Shown: positions 25,733-34,335 of the stretch, one piece after another
Position numbering within the stretch: position 1 is the stretch's first letter
Layout of the letters: every line of letters starts with the position of its first letter
NCBI RefSeq assembly: GCF_001865675.1
Contig: NZ_CP011319.1
Coordinates: forward strand, 5,890,001-5,954,000
Length of the DNA stretch: 64,000 nt
DNA from: Janthinobacterium sp. 1_2014MBL_MicDiv
GTDB taxonomy: Bacteria > Pseudomonadota > Gammaproteobacteria > Burkholderiales > Burkholderiaceae_D
Direction: 5' to 3'
Position numbers and translations under genes: made by a program
The notes under the pieces: model-generated
What the model was told of the DNA's origin: nothing
Databases searched by the model: none
What the model saw: only the letters and a program-made list of their open reading frames with translations

Positions 25733-25914
25733 GCTTTCATCCCACAAATAAACGGCTGGAGCACCGGAGGCGCTAGAATGAGTATAACAAACTTGTCATG
25801 CTGCTGGCCGCGTTCGGCGCGGGGGTGGCAGCGCCTGTTTTCTTTCATCACAGCACTGTTGCCGGCGCGCTTGCCGGGCAATGGCGCACGCTACGCTTCT
25901 GGAAGCAACCAAGC

Positions 25915-26856
25915 ATGGAACTGCGCCAATTACGCTACTTTGTTGCCATCGTCGACCACGGTTCCCTGTCGCGCGCGGCCCTCATCCTGCACGTGGCGCA
26001 GCCGGCCCTGACGCAGCAGCTGCGCCAGCTGGAAGAGGAACTGGGCGTACAGCTGCTGCACCGCTCGGCCCAGGGCGTGCTCAGCACCGATGCGGGCAAG
26101 GTGTTCTACGAACATGCGCAGGCAATCCTGAAACAGGTGGCCGACGCCCGCTCGGCCGTCACGCAAAGCGCCACGCGGCCGTCCGGCAACGTCACATTAG
26201 GCTTGCCGCACAGCATCTCCGGCGCCCTGGCCCTGCCGCTGCTGCTGGCCGCGCGCGAACGCTATCCCGAGATCACCTTGCAGCTGACGGAAGAAATCAC
26301 GGGCAACCTGAACGAGCAGCTGAAATCGGGCCGCATCAACCTGGCCGTGCTGTTCGACGATGGGCAGCTGACGCCGTTCGCCTGCAGCCCGCTGGTGGAA
26401 GAGGAAATGCGCTTCATCTGCCGCAGCGATTCGCCGTTCGCGCCCGCCGGCAAGGACATCGCATTCCAGCAGGCGCTGGCCGCGACGTTGATCCTGCCGG
26501 GCCTGCAGCATGGCGTGCGCCCGCGCATCGACAGCCGCGCGCGCGACGCGGGCCTGGCGGCGGCCAACATCATCGAGATCAACTCGATCGCCATCCTGAA
26601 ATCGGCCATCCTGGCCGGCATGGGCGCCACCATCCTGCCGGCCGCGCCGCTGCTGGCCGAGCTGGAAAGCGGCGCCATGCGCAGCTACGCCATCCACAGC
26701 CCCGCCCTGTCGCGCACGGTAGCCCTGTGCGCCTCGAAAAACATCCCGCTGACGAATGCGGGGGCGGCCGTGAAACACCTGGTGCTGCAAGTGGCTGCCG
26801 AGCTGTGCGACAGCGGCCAATGGGTGGGCGCCCACATGCTCTCGCCCACGACATAA
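25915..26856 (+). CDS. LysR-family transcriptional regulator
   Basis: A 313-aa regulator with the N-terminal winged helix (MELRQLRYFVAIVDHGSLSR; AQPALTQQLRQLEEELGVQL) and a periplasmic-binding-like effector domain. It resembles the Nac/CynR-type branch in sequence style. The frame is open upstream to 25798, but the canonical LysR start is ATG 25915. It lies 194 bases upstream of the indolepyruvate oxidoreductase gene in the same direction, so it may regulate that gene; LysR genes are more often divergent from their targets. Confidence 0.9.
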   Translation: MELRQLRYFVAIVDHGSLSRAALILHVAQPALTQQLRQLEEELGVQLLHRSAQGVLSTDAGKVFYEHAQAILKQVADARSAVTQSATRPSGNVTLGLPHSISGALALPLLLAARERYPEITLQLTEEITGNLNEQLKSGRINLAVLFDDGQLTPFACSPLVEEEMRFICRSDSPFAPAGKDIAFQQALAATLILPGLQHGVRPRIDSRARDAGLAAANIIEINSIAILKSAILAGMGATILPAAPLLAELESGAMRSYAIHSPALSRTVALCASKNIPLTNAGAAVKHLVLQVAAELCDSGQWVGAHMLSPTT

Positions 26857-26927
26857 GTTTTTCTTATACCCCCATCGGCAAAGCGTATTTGCCCCTTCCT
26901 GCCCGCCGTTCTACACTGACCACATTA

Positions 26928-26949
26928 ACTATTTTAAATTTAAAGTAGT
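26928..26949. promoter_or_regulatory. AT-rich palindromic operator candidate
   Basis: The 11-base arms are ACTATTTTAAA and TTTAAAGTAGT, matching at 10 of 11 positions. The core TTTAAATTTAAA is a perfect palindrome. It is the only AT-rich dyad in the gap between the LysR gene and the oxidoreductase gene and probably overlaps the promoter. Confidence 0.5.
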
Positions 26950-27050
26950 CATGTGCCGCCCACACGCGGCAATCCCGTCTGCACAGCGCGCGCCTTACCG
27001 GGCGCGCCCCTTGTACAGCCGCTATCTGAAACACCATTTTGGAGACAGCC

Positions 27051-30000
27051 ATGTCCGTGACCACGGAAAACGGCTCCGCAGCGTTCGCTAGAAACGCCGG
27101 TGCCGCGCCATCTACACCGCCTGAACCTTCCCGTTTGACCACCGTCAGCCTCGACGACAAATACACGGCCACTTCCGGCGCCATCTTCCTGTCCGGCATC
27201 CAGGCCCTCGTGCGCCTGCCCATGATGCAGCGCCTGCGCGACCAGGCCGCCGGACTGAACACGGCCGGGTTCATCTCGGGCTACCGCGGCTCGCCGCTGG
27301 GCGGCCTCGACGAGAATCTGTGGAAAGCCAAGAAACAGCTGGAAGCGCACCACGTGCAGTTCGTGCCCGGCGTCAACGAAGACTTGGCCGCCACGGCCGT
27401 CTGGGGTTCGCAACAGGTGGACCTGATCGGCCCGGCCAAGTACGACGGCGTATTCGCCATGTGGTACGGCAAGGGCCCGGGCGTGGACCGCTGCGGCGAT
27501 GTCTTCAAGCACATGAACCATGCGGGCACGGCGAAACTGGGCGGCGTGCTGCTGGTGGCCGGCGACGACCATGGCGCCTACTCGTCGACCCTGCCGCACC
27601 AGTCCGACCATCTGTTCTCGGCTTCGATGATCCCCGTCTTGTATCCATGCAATGTGCAGGAATACCTGGACCTGGGCATCCACGGCTGGGCCATGTCGCG
27701 CTTTTCCGGCTGCACGGTGGCCTTCAAGGCCCTGGCCGACACGGTCGAATCGTCGGCGTCCGTCGATGCCGACCCGTTCCGCGTGGAAGTGAAGATTCCG
27801 CAGGATTTCATCATGCCCGAAGGCGGCCTGAACGCGCGCCTGTCGAGCATCCCGCTGGGCCAGCAGGCGCGCAACCAGGAAGCGCTGATGCAGGACTACA
27901 AGATCTATGCGGCCCTGGCCTACGCGCGCGAAAACAAGCTCAACCACACCACCATCGACAGCCCGAACGCCAAGCTGGGCATCATCGCGTCCGGCAAATC
28001 GTACCTGGACGTGCTCGAAGCGCTGGAAGAGCTGGGCATCGACGAGCAGATGGCGGCCGACGTCGGCATGCGCCTGTTCAAGGTGGCCATGCCATGGCCG
28101 CTGGAGCCGGACAGCGTGCGTGAGTTTGCGCAAGGTCTCGATGAAATCCTCGTGGTAGAAGAGAAGCGGCAAATCGTCGAATACCAGCTCAAGGAACAGC
28201 TGTACAACTGGCGCGACGACGTGCGTCCCAAGGTCATCGGCAAGTTCGACGAAAAAGGCGAATGGGTGGCGCCGCGCGGCGAATGGCTGCTGACGTCCAA
28301 GGCCGACTTTTCCGTCTCGCAAGTGGCCAGGGTCATCGCCAGCCGCATCGCGCGCCTGATTTCCGACCCCGTCACCTGCGACCTGATCAAGGCGCGCCTG
28401 AGTTTCCTTGACGCCAAGGACGCCGTGCTGAAGAAGGCCGTGAACACGCCGTTCCGTCCCGCATTCTATTGCTCGGGTTGCCCGCACAATACCTCGACCA
28501 AGGTGCCTGACGGCAGCCTGGCGCTGGCCGGCATCGGCTGCCACGTGATGGCCACGTCGATCTATCCGGAAATGAACAAGCTGACCACGCACATGGGCGG
28601 CGAAGGCGCGCCGTGGATAGGCCAGGCCGCGTTTTCCGAATTGCCGCACGTATTCCAGAACCTGGGCGACGGCACGTATTTCCATTCCGGCTACCTGGCC
28701 ATCCGCGCCGCGCAGGCGGCCAAGGTGAACATCACCTATAAAATCCTGTACAACGACGCCGTCGCCATGACGGGCGGCCAGCCCGTGGACGGCCTCATCA
28801 CCGTGCCCATGATGGCGCAGCAGGTGGCCGCCGAAGGCATCGCCCGCATCGCGCTGGTGACGGAAGACTTGTCGCGCTACAGCGACCGCAGCAACCTGCC
28901 CGCCCACCTGACCTTGCACGACCGCAAGGACATGGATGCAGTGCAGCGCGAATTGCGCGAGGTAACAGGCGTGTCCGTGCTGATCTACGACCAGACCTGC
29001 GCGGCCGAGAAACGCCGGCGTCGCAAGAAAGGCGAGTATCCCGACTTGCCGAAGCGCATGGTCATCAACGACGCCGTCTGCGAAGGCTGCGGCGACTGCG
29101 GCGTGCAGTCGAACTGCGTATCGATCTTGCCGAAAGAGACGGAATTTGGCCGCAAGCGCACCATCGACCAATCCTCGTGCAACAAGGATTACTCGTGCGC
29201 CAAGGGCTTTTGCCCCAGCTTCGTCACCGTCGAAGGCGGCAGCCTGAAAAAAACCAGGACGGGTGCGAGCAAAACGGGCGAGACGGACAACTTCGGCCCG
29301 CTGCCGGAACCGGTCCTGCCCGGCTGCGACGCACCGTACAATATCCTCATCAACGGCATCGGCGGCACGGGCGTGATCACGGTCGGCGCGCTGATGGGCA
29401 TGGCGGCCCACCTGGAAGGCAAGGGCGCCTCCGTGCTGGACATGACGGGCATGTCGCAAAAGAACGGCTCCGTCACTTCGCACGTGAAGATCGCCCAGTC
29501 CCCGGCGCACATCCGCGCCCAGCGCATCGCCACGGGCGAAGCGGACCTGATACTGGGCTGCGACATGCTGACGGCCGGCGCGCAGGATGCCGTGTCGAAA
29601 ATGCGTCCGGGCCGCAGCCTGGCCGTCGTCAACCTGCACGAGCAGCCGCCGGGCACGTTTGCGCAAAATGCCGACTGGCAATATCCGACGGCGGAAGTGC
29701 GCCAGCTGATCGAGGAATCCGTGGGCGGCGCCGACGCGGCCGACTTCATCGACGCCACCAAACTGGCCACCGCGCTGATGGGCGACTCCATCGCCGCCAA
29801 CCTGTTCATGCTCGGCTACGCCTGGCAAAAGGGCCGCATCCCGCTGACGGAAGCGGCCTTGCTGCGCGCCATCGAGCTCAATGGCGTGGGCATCGAGTCG
29901 AACAAGAAAAGCTTCCTGTGGGGCCGCCGCGCCGCCGTCGACGTGCGCCGTGTGACGCAGATCGCCACGCCGTCGCAAGCCATCATCGTGCAAATGCCGC

Positions 30001-30647
30001 AGAGCCTGGATAGCGTGATCAAGAAGCGCGTGGAGTTCCTCACCGCCTACCAGAACGCCGCGTATGCGGATGGTTATGCCACCCTGGTGAAACAGGTGCG
30101 CGACCGCGAAAACACCCTGGGACTGGGCCAGAAACTGTCGACAGCCGTGGCCAAGAACTACTTCAAGTTGCTGGCCTACAAGGATGAATACGAAGTGGCG
30201 CGCCTGTACACGGATGGCCGTTTTGTCGAGCAACTGCAGCAGCAGTTCGAGGGCAATTTCTCCGTCAAGTTCAACCTGGCGCCACCGCTGTTCGCGAAAA
30301 AGGATGCGAAAGGCCACCTCGTGAAAGCGGAGTTCGGTTCCTGGATGTGGCGCGCCTTCAAGCTGCTGGCGAAAGCCAAGGGTTTAAGGGGCGGCACCTT
30401 CGACGTCTTCGGCTATACCGCCGAGCGCAAGATGGAGCGCGCGCTGATCGTCGAGTACCGCGAACTGCTGGCGGGCCTGCTGGTGAACCTGACGGGGGAG
30501 AACCTCGGCACCTGCGTGGAACTGGCATCGCTGCCCGAGAAAATCCGCGGCTTCGGCCACGTCAAGGAAGCGGCCGTCGCCACGTACCGCCAGGACAAGG
30601 CAAGATTGCTGGCCGTGCTGGCCGATGGAACGAAGCACGCGGCATAA
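27051..30647 (+). CDS. Indolepyruvate ferredoxin oxidoreductase family protein (single-chain fusion)
   Basis: A giant thiamine-diphosphate enzyme (about 1198 aa) expected to decarboxylate aryl- or branched-chain 2-oxo acids oxidatively to acyl-CoA with ferredoxin as acceptor. The order of domains is visible: a pyrimidine-binding domain (FISGYRGSPLGGLDENLW), a TPP-binding domain (YCSGCPHNTSTKVPDGSL; GIGCHVMATSIYPEMN), a ferredoxin-like cysteine segment (VCEGCGDCGVQSNC, then CNKDYSCAKGFCPSF) and the gamma domain (NGIGGTGVITVGALMGMAAH). Betaproteobacteria often have this IorA-IorB fusion. ATG 27051 with GGAG is preferred to TTG 27039. Confidence 0.92.
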   Translation: MSVTTENGSAAFARNAGAAPSTPPEPSRLTTVSLDDKYTATSGAIFLSGIQALVRLPMMQRLRDQAAGLNTAGFISGYRGSPLGGLDENLWKAKKQLEAHHVQFVPGVNEDLAATAVWGSQQVDLIGPAKYDGVFAMWYGKGPGVDRCGDVFKHMNHAGTAKLGGVLLVAGDDHGAYSSTLPHQSDHLFSASMIPVLYPCNVQEYLDLGIHGWAMSRFSGCTVAFKALADTVESSASVDADPFRVEVKIPQDFIMPEGGLNARLSSIPLGQQARNQEALMQDYKIYAALAYARENKLNHTTIDSPNAKLGIIASGKSYLDVLEALEELGIDEQMAADVGMRLFKVAMPWPLEPDSVREFAQGLDEILVVEEKRQIVEYQLKEQLYNWRDDVRPKVIGKFDEKGEWVAPRGEWLLTSKADFSVSQVARVIASRIARLISDPVTCDLIKARLSFLDAKDAVLKKAVNTPFRPAFYCSGCPHNTSTKVPDGSLALAGIGCHVMATSIYPEMNKLTTHMGGEGAPWIGQAAFSELPHVFQNLGDGTYFHSGYLAIRAAQAAKVNITYKILYNDAVAMTGGQPVDGLITVPMMAQQVAAEGIARIALVTEDLSRYSDRSNLPAHLTLHDRKDMDAVQRELREVTGVSVLIYDQTCAAEKRRRRKKGEYPDLPKRMVINDAVCEGCGDCGVQSNCVSILPKETEFGRKRTIDQSSCNKDYSCAKGFCPSFVTVEGGSLKKTRTGASKTGETDNFGPLPEPVLPGCDAPYNILINGIGGTGVITVGALMGMAAHLEGKGASVLDMTGMSQKNGSVTSHVKIAQSPAHIRAQRIATGEADLILGCDMLTAGAQDAVSKMRPGRSLAVVNLHEQPPGTFAQNADWQYPTAEVRQLIEESVGGADAADFIDATKLATALMGDSIAANLFMLGYAWQKGRIPLTEAALLRAIELNGVGIESNKKSFLWGRRAAVDVRRVTQIATPSQAIIVQMPQSLDSVIKKRVEFLTAYQNAAYADGYATLVKQVRDRENTLGLGQKLSTAVAKNYFKLLAYKDEYEVARLYTDGRFVEQLQQQFEGNFSVKFNLAPPLFAKKDAKGHLVKAEFGSWMWRAFKLLAKAKGLRGGTFDVFGYTAERKMERALIVEYRELLAGLLVNLTGENLGTCVELASLPEKIRGFGHVKEAAVATYRQDKARLLAVLADGTKHAA

Positions 30648-30666
30648 GCCAGCGGAGCTTGAAGAC

Positions 30667-30698
30667 AAAACGCAGAGCCTCGGCTCTGCGTTTTTTTT
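30667..30698. terminator. Bidirectional terminator
   Basis: The stem ACGCAGAGCC/GGCTCTGCGT is flanked by AAAA and TTTTTTTT. It serves the oxidoreductase gene on the plus strand and the LacI gene on the minus strand. Confidence 0.9.
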
Positions 30699-30699
30699 G

Positions 30700-31710
30700 T
30701 CAATCCGGACAGCGCCCCACGGTCGCCCCCGGCAACAGCACCGGTTGCCAGATTTCCTGCAACCGTTCCGGCGGCGTGCCGGCCAGCAAGGATTGCAGCA
30801 TTTCGACCATCTTGGCGCCGGCGCGGCGCAAGTCCGGCTGGTCGATGGTGGTGACGTTGATGCCGATCAAGGTGTCCTCCACATTGCCCCAGACGATGAC
30901 GGAGATTTCCTTGCCGATTTCGATGCCGGCGTCCATCAGCGCGCGCACCACGCCCACGCCGGACAAATGGTTGTCGACGATGACAGCCGTGGGACGCGGC
31001 GAGCAGGCCAGCAATTGCTGCATGGCCTGGTAGCCGCTGCGGCGGTCGAGGCTATTGTCGAGCAAATAATTCGGATCGGCCTGCAAGCCCGCCTGCGCCA
31101 TGCAGCGGATAAAGCTTTCCTTGCGTTCCAGCGCGAAATGCAAATCCAGCGGCGCGCTCAGCAGGGCGATGCGCTGATGCCCATGGGCCACCAGGAAAGA
31201 CACGGCCAGGTCGATGCCCGTGTCGTTGTCGTAGTCAAAATACGCGTACGGCGCGTCGATGCGCGTGCGGCCATTCGCGACAAAGGGAAAGCCCACCTTC
31301 GTCAGGTAGGCGATGCGCTCGTCGATCACCTTGGTGCGCCCCACCACCAGACCATCAACCTGGCGCCCGCGCACCATGGTTTCATATGACGGCTGTTCGT
31401 TTTGCGGCGACACGGGGGCGATGATGAGGCTCATCTTTGACGCTTCAACGGCGTCCGACATGCCATTCACCACGGAAAGGAAGACGCTGTCGCCCAGATC
31501 GCTGGGCAGCAGCGGATAGATCATGCCCAGGACATTGGTGCGGCCGACGGCCAGGCTGCGCGCCAGCGGGTTGGGCCGGTAGCCGACTTTCTTGGCGGCG
31601 GCGAGGACGATTTCACGGGTGCGGGAATTGACTTCCGGATAGCCGTTCAACGCCCTGCTGACTGTCGTTTTCGACATGCCGAGGGCAATTGCGAGGCTCT
31701 TGAGATTCAT
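30700..31710 (-). CDS. LacI-family transcriptional regulator
   Basis: A 336-aa repressor with the N-terminal helix-turn-helix (MNLKSLAIALGMSKTTVSRA, then LNGYPEVNSRTREIV) and hinge (YRPNPLARSLAVGRTN). A sugar-binding-like effector domain follows (GIDLAVSFLVAHGHQRIALL; TAVIVDNHLSGVGVVRALMD). AGGTAG precedes ATG 31710. No transport or catabolic operon lies directly beside it, so its targets are unknown. It could control the coiled-coil gene on the other strand or a distant locus. Confidence 0.9.
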   Translation of the reverse strand: MNLKSLAIALGMSKTTVSRALNGYPEVNSRTREIVLAAAKKVGYRPNPLARSLAVGRTNVLGMIYPLLPSDLGDSVFLSVVNGMSDAVEASKMSLIIAPVSPQNEQPSYETMVRGRQVDGLVVGRTKVIDERIAYLTKVGFPFVANGRTRIDAPYAYFDYDNDTGIDLAVSFLVAHGHQRIALLSAPLDLHFALERKESFIRCMAQAGLQADPNYLLDNSLDRRSGYQAMQQLLACSPRPTAVIVDNHLSGVGVVRALMDAGIEIGKEISVIVWGNVEDTLIGINVTTIDQPDLRRAGAKMVEMLQSLLAGTPPERLQEIWQPVLLPGATVGRCPD

Positions 31711-32158
31711 GTTAACTACCTGTCTGTATGGCAAAAGAAACCAACTCTGACCGTCAATTATAGCCCAGAGCGCCAAACAGGCCGCGCATTCGCGTGCGCC
31801 GCCATGGTAGAAAAACAACAACACATTGACTATTTAAAAAGCAATGTTTTAAATGTGATCACGCGTATCCTCTGCACAGTCCGACCTCGGCCATGGCAGG
31901 CAGGCAATACACCCCGACAGAAGCGTGTACTCACTTTGACAACAGCGCCGCCAGCTCGCACATATCAGTTCGGCAACGCCAGGCGCGCGCGAAAAAATTA
32001 TCAAGAAAACATAATTTACTGGAAGTGTGCGAGAATTTGTCCTACTCTTGATTCAGGTAAAGATTACTGCTTGGCATCTTGTGCCTGGCGCAGTACATCG
32101 GCCTGGATTCCCCCGTCTCTTCTGCACACGCTTGGGCATACTTTCAAAGGTGAACAAT
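31711..32158. other. AT-rich intergenic region with two plausible sigma-70 promoters
   Basis: TTGACT (31826-31831), 17 bases, TTAAAT (31849-31854) is a good plus-strand promoter match. TTGACA (31936-31941), 18 bases, ACATAT is a second. Both face the coiled-coil gene at 32159, but the first would leave a leader of about 300 bases. There is no ORF with gene-like features. Confidence 0.4.
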
Positions 32159-32491
32159 GTGGTCACGCTAACGTCCGTCAACAATTTGCAAGCCTCGCTG
32201 GCCACGGCGCAGCGCAGGGTCGAGCAGGGCCAGAACCAGGTGCAGCGCGACAGCGAACAGCTGGCGCAAAGCCGCCAGCTGCTGGCGCGGGAACAGGAAT
32301 CGCTGAGCCAGACGCAGCGCAGCAGCCAGCAAGCCGAGGCCAGCGCCCCGGCCGCCGTGAAGGCGCCGCAACTGGAGCAGGCGATCAAGGTGGCCGTGCC
32401 GCAGCAAGCGGTCCCCGCCGCGCCGAAGAGCGCGCCGCAGCTGAACAGCTATGGCCAGACGCTGGGACGCCTGATCGACGTGACGGCGTAA
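32159..32491 (+). CDS. Small coiled-coil protein of unknown function
   Basis: A 110-aa product beginning at GTG 32159 with AAAGG about 8 bases upstream. Residues about 5-50 form a strong coiled coil rich in Gln, Glu and Arg (LATAQRRVEQGQNQVQRDSE; QLAQSRQLLAREQESLSQTQ). The rest is an Ala/Pro/Gln-rich linker ending SYGQTLGRLIDVTA. There is no signal peptide or membrane helix. No family is recognised. The reading frame is open further upstream, but that part is not protein-like. Confidence 0.6.
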   Translation: MVTLTSVNNLQASLATAQRRVEQGQNQVQRDSEQLAQSRQLLAREQESLSQTQRSSQQAEASAPAAVKAPQLEQAIKVAVPQQAVPAAPKSAPQLNSYGQTLGRLIDVTA

Positions 32492-32498
32492 GGCTGGC

Positions 32499-33596
32499 CT
32501 AGCGCGCCATCTCCTCTTCCAGCATCGCCAGCCACCATTTTTCGCCCTTCTTCGGCCGCGCCAGGTCGACCGCCTCGCCCATCTGCGGCGTGGCCAGATT
32601 GACGCCCTGCTTCGCCGCCAGTCCCGTGATGCGGTCGAACGGCTCATGCCACGCATGCAGACCCAGGTCAAACGTGCCGTTGTGCACGGGCATCAGCCAC
32701 TTGCCGCGCAAGTCCAGGTGCGCCTGCAGGGTCTGCTCGGGCTGCATGTGCACGTCCGGCCACAGTTTGTCATAGGCGCCCGTCTCGATCATGGTCACGT
32801 CGAAGGGGCCGTACTTGTCGCCGATCTGCTTGAAGCCGTCGAAATAGCCGGAATCGCCGCTGAAAAACACGCGCACGTCCGGCGCGTCGATGACCCACGA
32901 CGCCCACAGGGTTTGATTGCCGTCAAACAAGCCACGTCCCGAGAAATGCTGCGATGGCGTGGCGACCAGTTTCACACCGGCAATCGTCGTCCCCTGCCAC
33001 CAGTCGAATTGCCGCACCTTGGCCGCCGGCACGCCCCAGGACACCAGGGTATCGCCCACGCCCAGCGGCGTCACGAAGTGCTCCGTCTTGGCAGCCAGCT
33101 GCAGCACGGCGGCATGGTCGAGGTGGTCGTAATGGTCGTGCGACAGGATGACCGCCTTGATCGGCGGCAAGTCGGCGATGCTGATCGGCGGCTGGTGGAA
33201 GCGCTTCGGCCCCGCCCACTGCACGGGCGAGGCGCGCTCGGAAAAGACGGGATCGGTGAGGAAGAACTCGTTGTTGAGTTTCAACAGCAGGGTCGAATGG
33301 CCGAGGCGAAATAGGCTGTTGTCGGGCGCCGCCAGCAGCTGCGCCCGGGTCAGCGCTTGCACGGGCACGGCCGCGGCCGGCACCGTGCTGTCCGGCTTGT
33401 CAAAGAAAAATGTCCACATCAGCTTGAGGGTTGCTGCCGTGCCCAGCTTGTGCATTTGCACGGGATTGCGGAATTTGCCTTCGTGGCGTTGCGGTGATTC
33501 AGCTAGCGCCGCAGGCTCGGCGCGCAAGGTGCAAGAACTCATGATGATCAGGACTCCCAGGAAGAAGAGACGACGTACGACTCGATGCAAGTACAT
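32499..33596 (-). CDS. Metallo-beta-lactamase fold hydrolase, predicted lipoprotein
   Basis: A 365-aa exported hydrolase. The N-terminus MYLHRVVRRLFFLGVLIIMSSC is a signal peptide with a lipobox-like end. The metallo-beta-lactamase domain has LGHSTLLLKLNN, the metal motif SHDHYDHLDH (HxHxDH reads H-D-H-Y-D-H), the third His in SQHFSGRG and Asp in FFSGDSGY. This is the UlaG/NAPE-PLD-like subclass that includes phosphodiesterases and lactonases; the substrate is unknown. It is divergent from a TetR gene with a perfect palindrome in the gap, so it is probably repressed by that TetR. Confidence 0.88.
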   Translation of the reverse strand: MYLHRVVRRLFFLGVLIIMSSCTLRAEPAALAESPQRHEGKFRNPVQMHKLGTAATLKLMWTFFFDKPDSTVPAAAVPVQALTRAQLLAAPDNSLFRLGHSTLLLKLNNEFFLTDPVFSERASPVQWAGPKRFHQPPISIADLPPIKAVILSHDHYDHLDHAAVLQLAAKTEHFVTPLGVGDTLVSWGVPAAKVRQFDWWQGTTIAGVKLVATPSQHFSGRGLFDGNQTLWASWVIDAPDVRVFFSGDSGYFDGFKQIGDKYGPFDVTMIETGAYDKLWPDVHMQPEQTLQAHLDLRGKWLMPVHNGTFDLGLHAWHEPFDRITGLAAKQGVNLATPQMGEAVDLARPKKGEKWWLAMLEEEMAR

Positions 33597-33633
33597 ATGC
33601 GGCCCGGTCAATAAAATACAAGGATTAAATTAC

Positions 33634-33648
33634 ACTACACAGTGTAGT
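33634..33648. promoter_or_regulatory. Perfect palindrome, probable TetR operator
   Basis: ACTACAC-A-GTGTAGT has 7-bp arms around one base, midway between the divergent metallo-beta-lactamase and TetR genes. Its size and position are typical of TetR-family operators. Confidence 0.75.
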
Positions 33649-33711
33649 TCCTATTTCAAGCAAAGTAAACCAGGAGGTGTAAAATATTGTTTTCAAAGGA
33701 GATTTCCCGCC

Positions 33712-34335
33712 ATGGCCTCACCGCAACGCCTCACCGACCGCAAGCGCGTCGCCATCGTCGATGCCGCCATCGCCGAGTTCCGCGAGCACGGTTTTGATGC
33801 GACCAGCATGGACAAGATCGCCGCCACGGCCGCCGTTTCCAAGCGCACCGTGTACAACCACTTCCCCAGCAAGGACGAGCTGTTCGCGGAAATCCTGCAG
33901 CGCATGTGGGAAAGCAGCATGGCCCAGCCTGCCGTGCCCTATGTTGCCGACCAGCCGCTGCGGCCGCAGGTGCTGGCATTGGTCGAGCAGAAAATGGACT
34001 TGCTGTGCGATCCGGCCTTCATCGACCTGGCGCGCGTGATCTTTGGCGAAACCATCCACTCGCCTGCGCGCGCGCAAGCGATGGTGACGCGCCTGAATGA
34101 GAAGGAAACGGGCCTGAATATCTGGATCCGCGCGGCGCAGCAGGACGGGCGCATCAAGGCCGGCGAGACGCTGGAAGTGGCCCACCTGCTGATGTCGCCA
34201 CTGAAGACCTTTGCCTTCTGGCCGCAGATCACCCTGGGTGAGCCTCTGCTGGGTCCGGCACGCCGGCACGAAGTGACGGAGCTGGCCGTCGATATCTTCC
34301 TGTGCTACTACGGCGTGGCAAAACAGACGGCATAG
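33712..34335 (+). CDS. TetR-family transcriptional regulator
   Basis: A 207-aa repressor. The DNA-binding part reads RVAIVDAAIAEFREHGFDAT, then MDKIAATAAVSKRTVYNHFP, the canonical TetR helix-turn-helix. The C-terminal half resembles the AefR-like TetR ligand domain (RLNEKETGLNIWIRAAQQDG). AAGGAG precedes ATG 33712. The last 28 bases overlap the 3' end of the convergent BNR-repeat gene. It most likely represses itself and the lipoprotein hydrolase. Confidence 0.92.
   Translation: MASPQRLTDRKRVAIVDAAIAEFREHGFDATSMDKIAATAAVSKRTVYNHFPSKDELFAEILQRMWESSMAQPAVPYVADQPLRPQVLALVEQKMDLLCDPAFIDLARVIFGETIHSPARAQAMVTRLNEKETGLNIWIRAAQQDGRIKAGETLEVAHLLMSPLKTFAFWPQITLGEPLLGPARRHEVTELAVDIFLCYYGVAKQTA

Noticed and set aside
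26949..30317. 1122-aa minus-strand open frame opposite the indolepyruvate oxidoreductase gene
   Set aside because: It runs codon-for-codon opposite a clearly recognised enzyme and has no protein-like segments or start signal.
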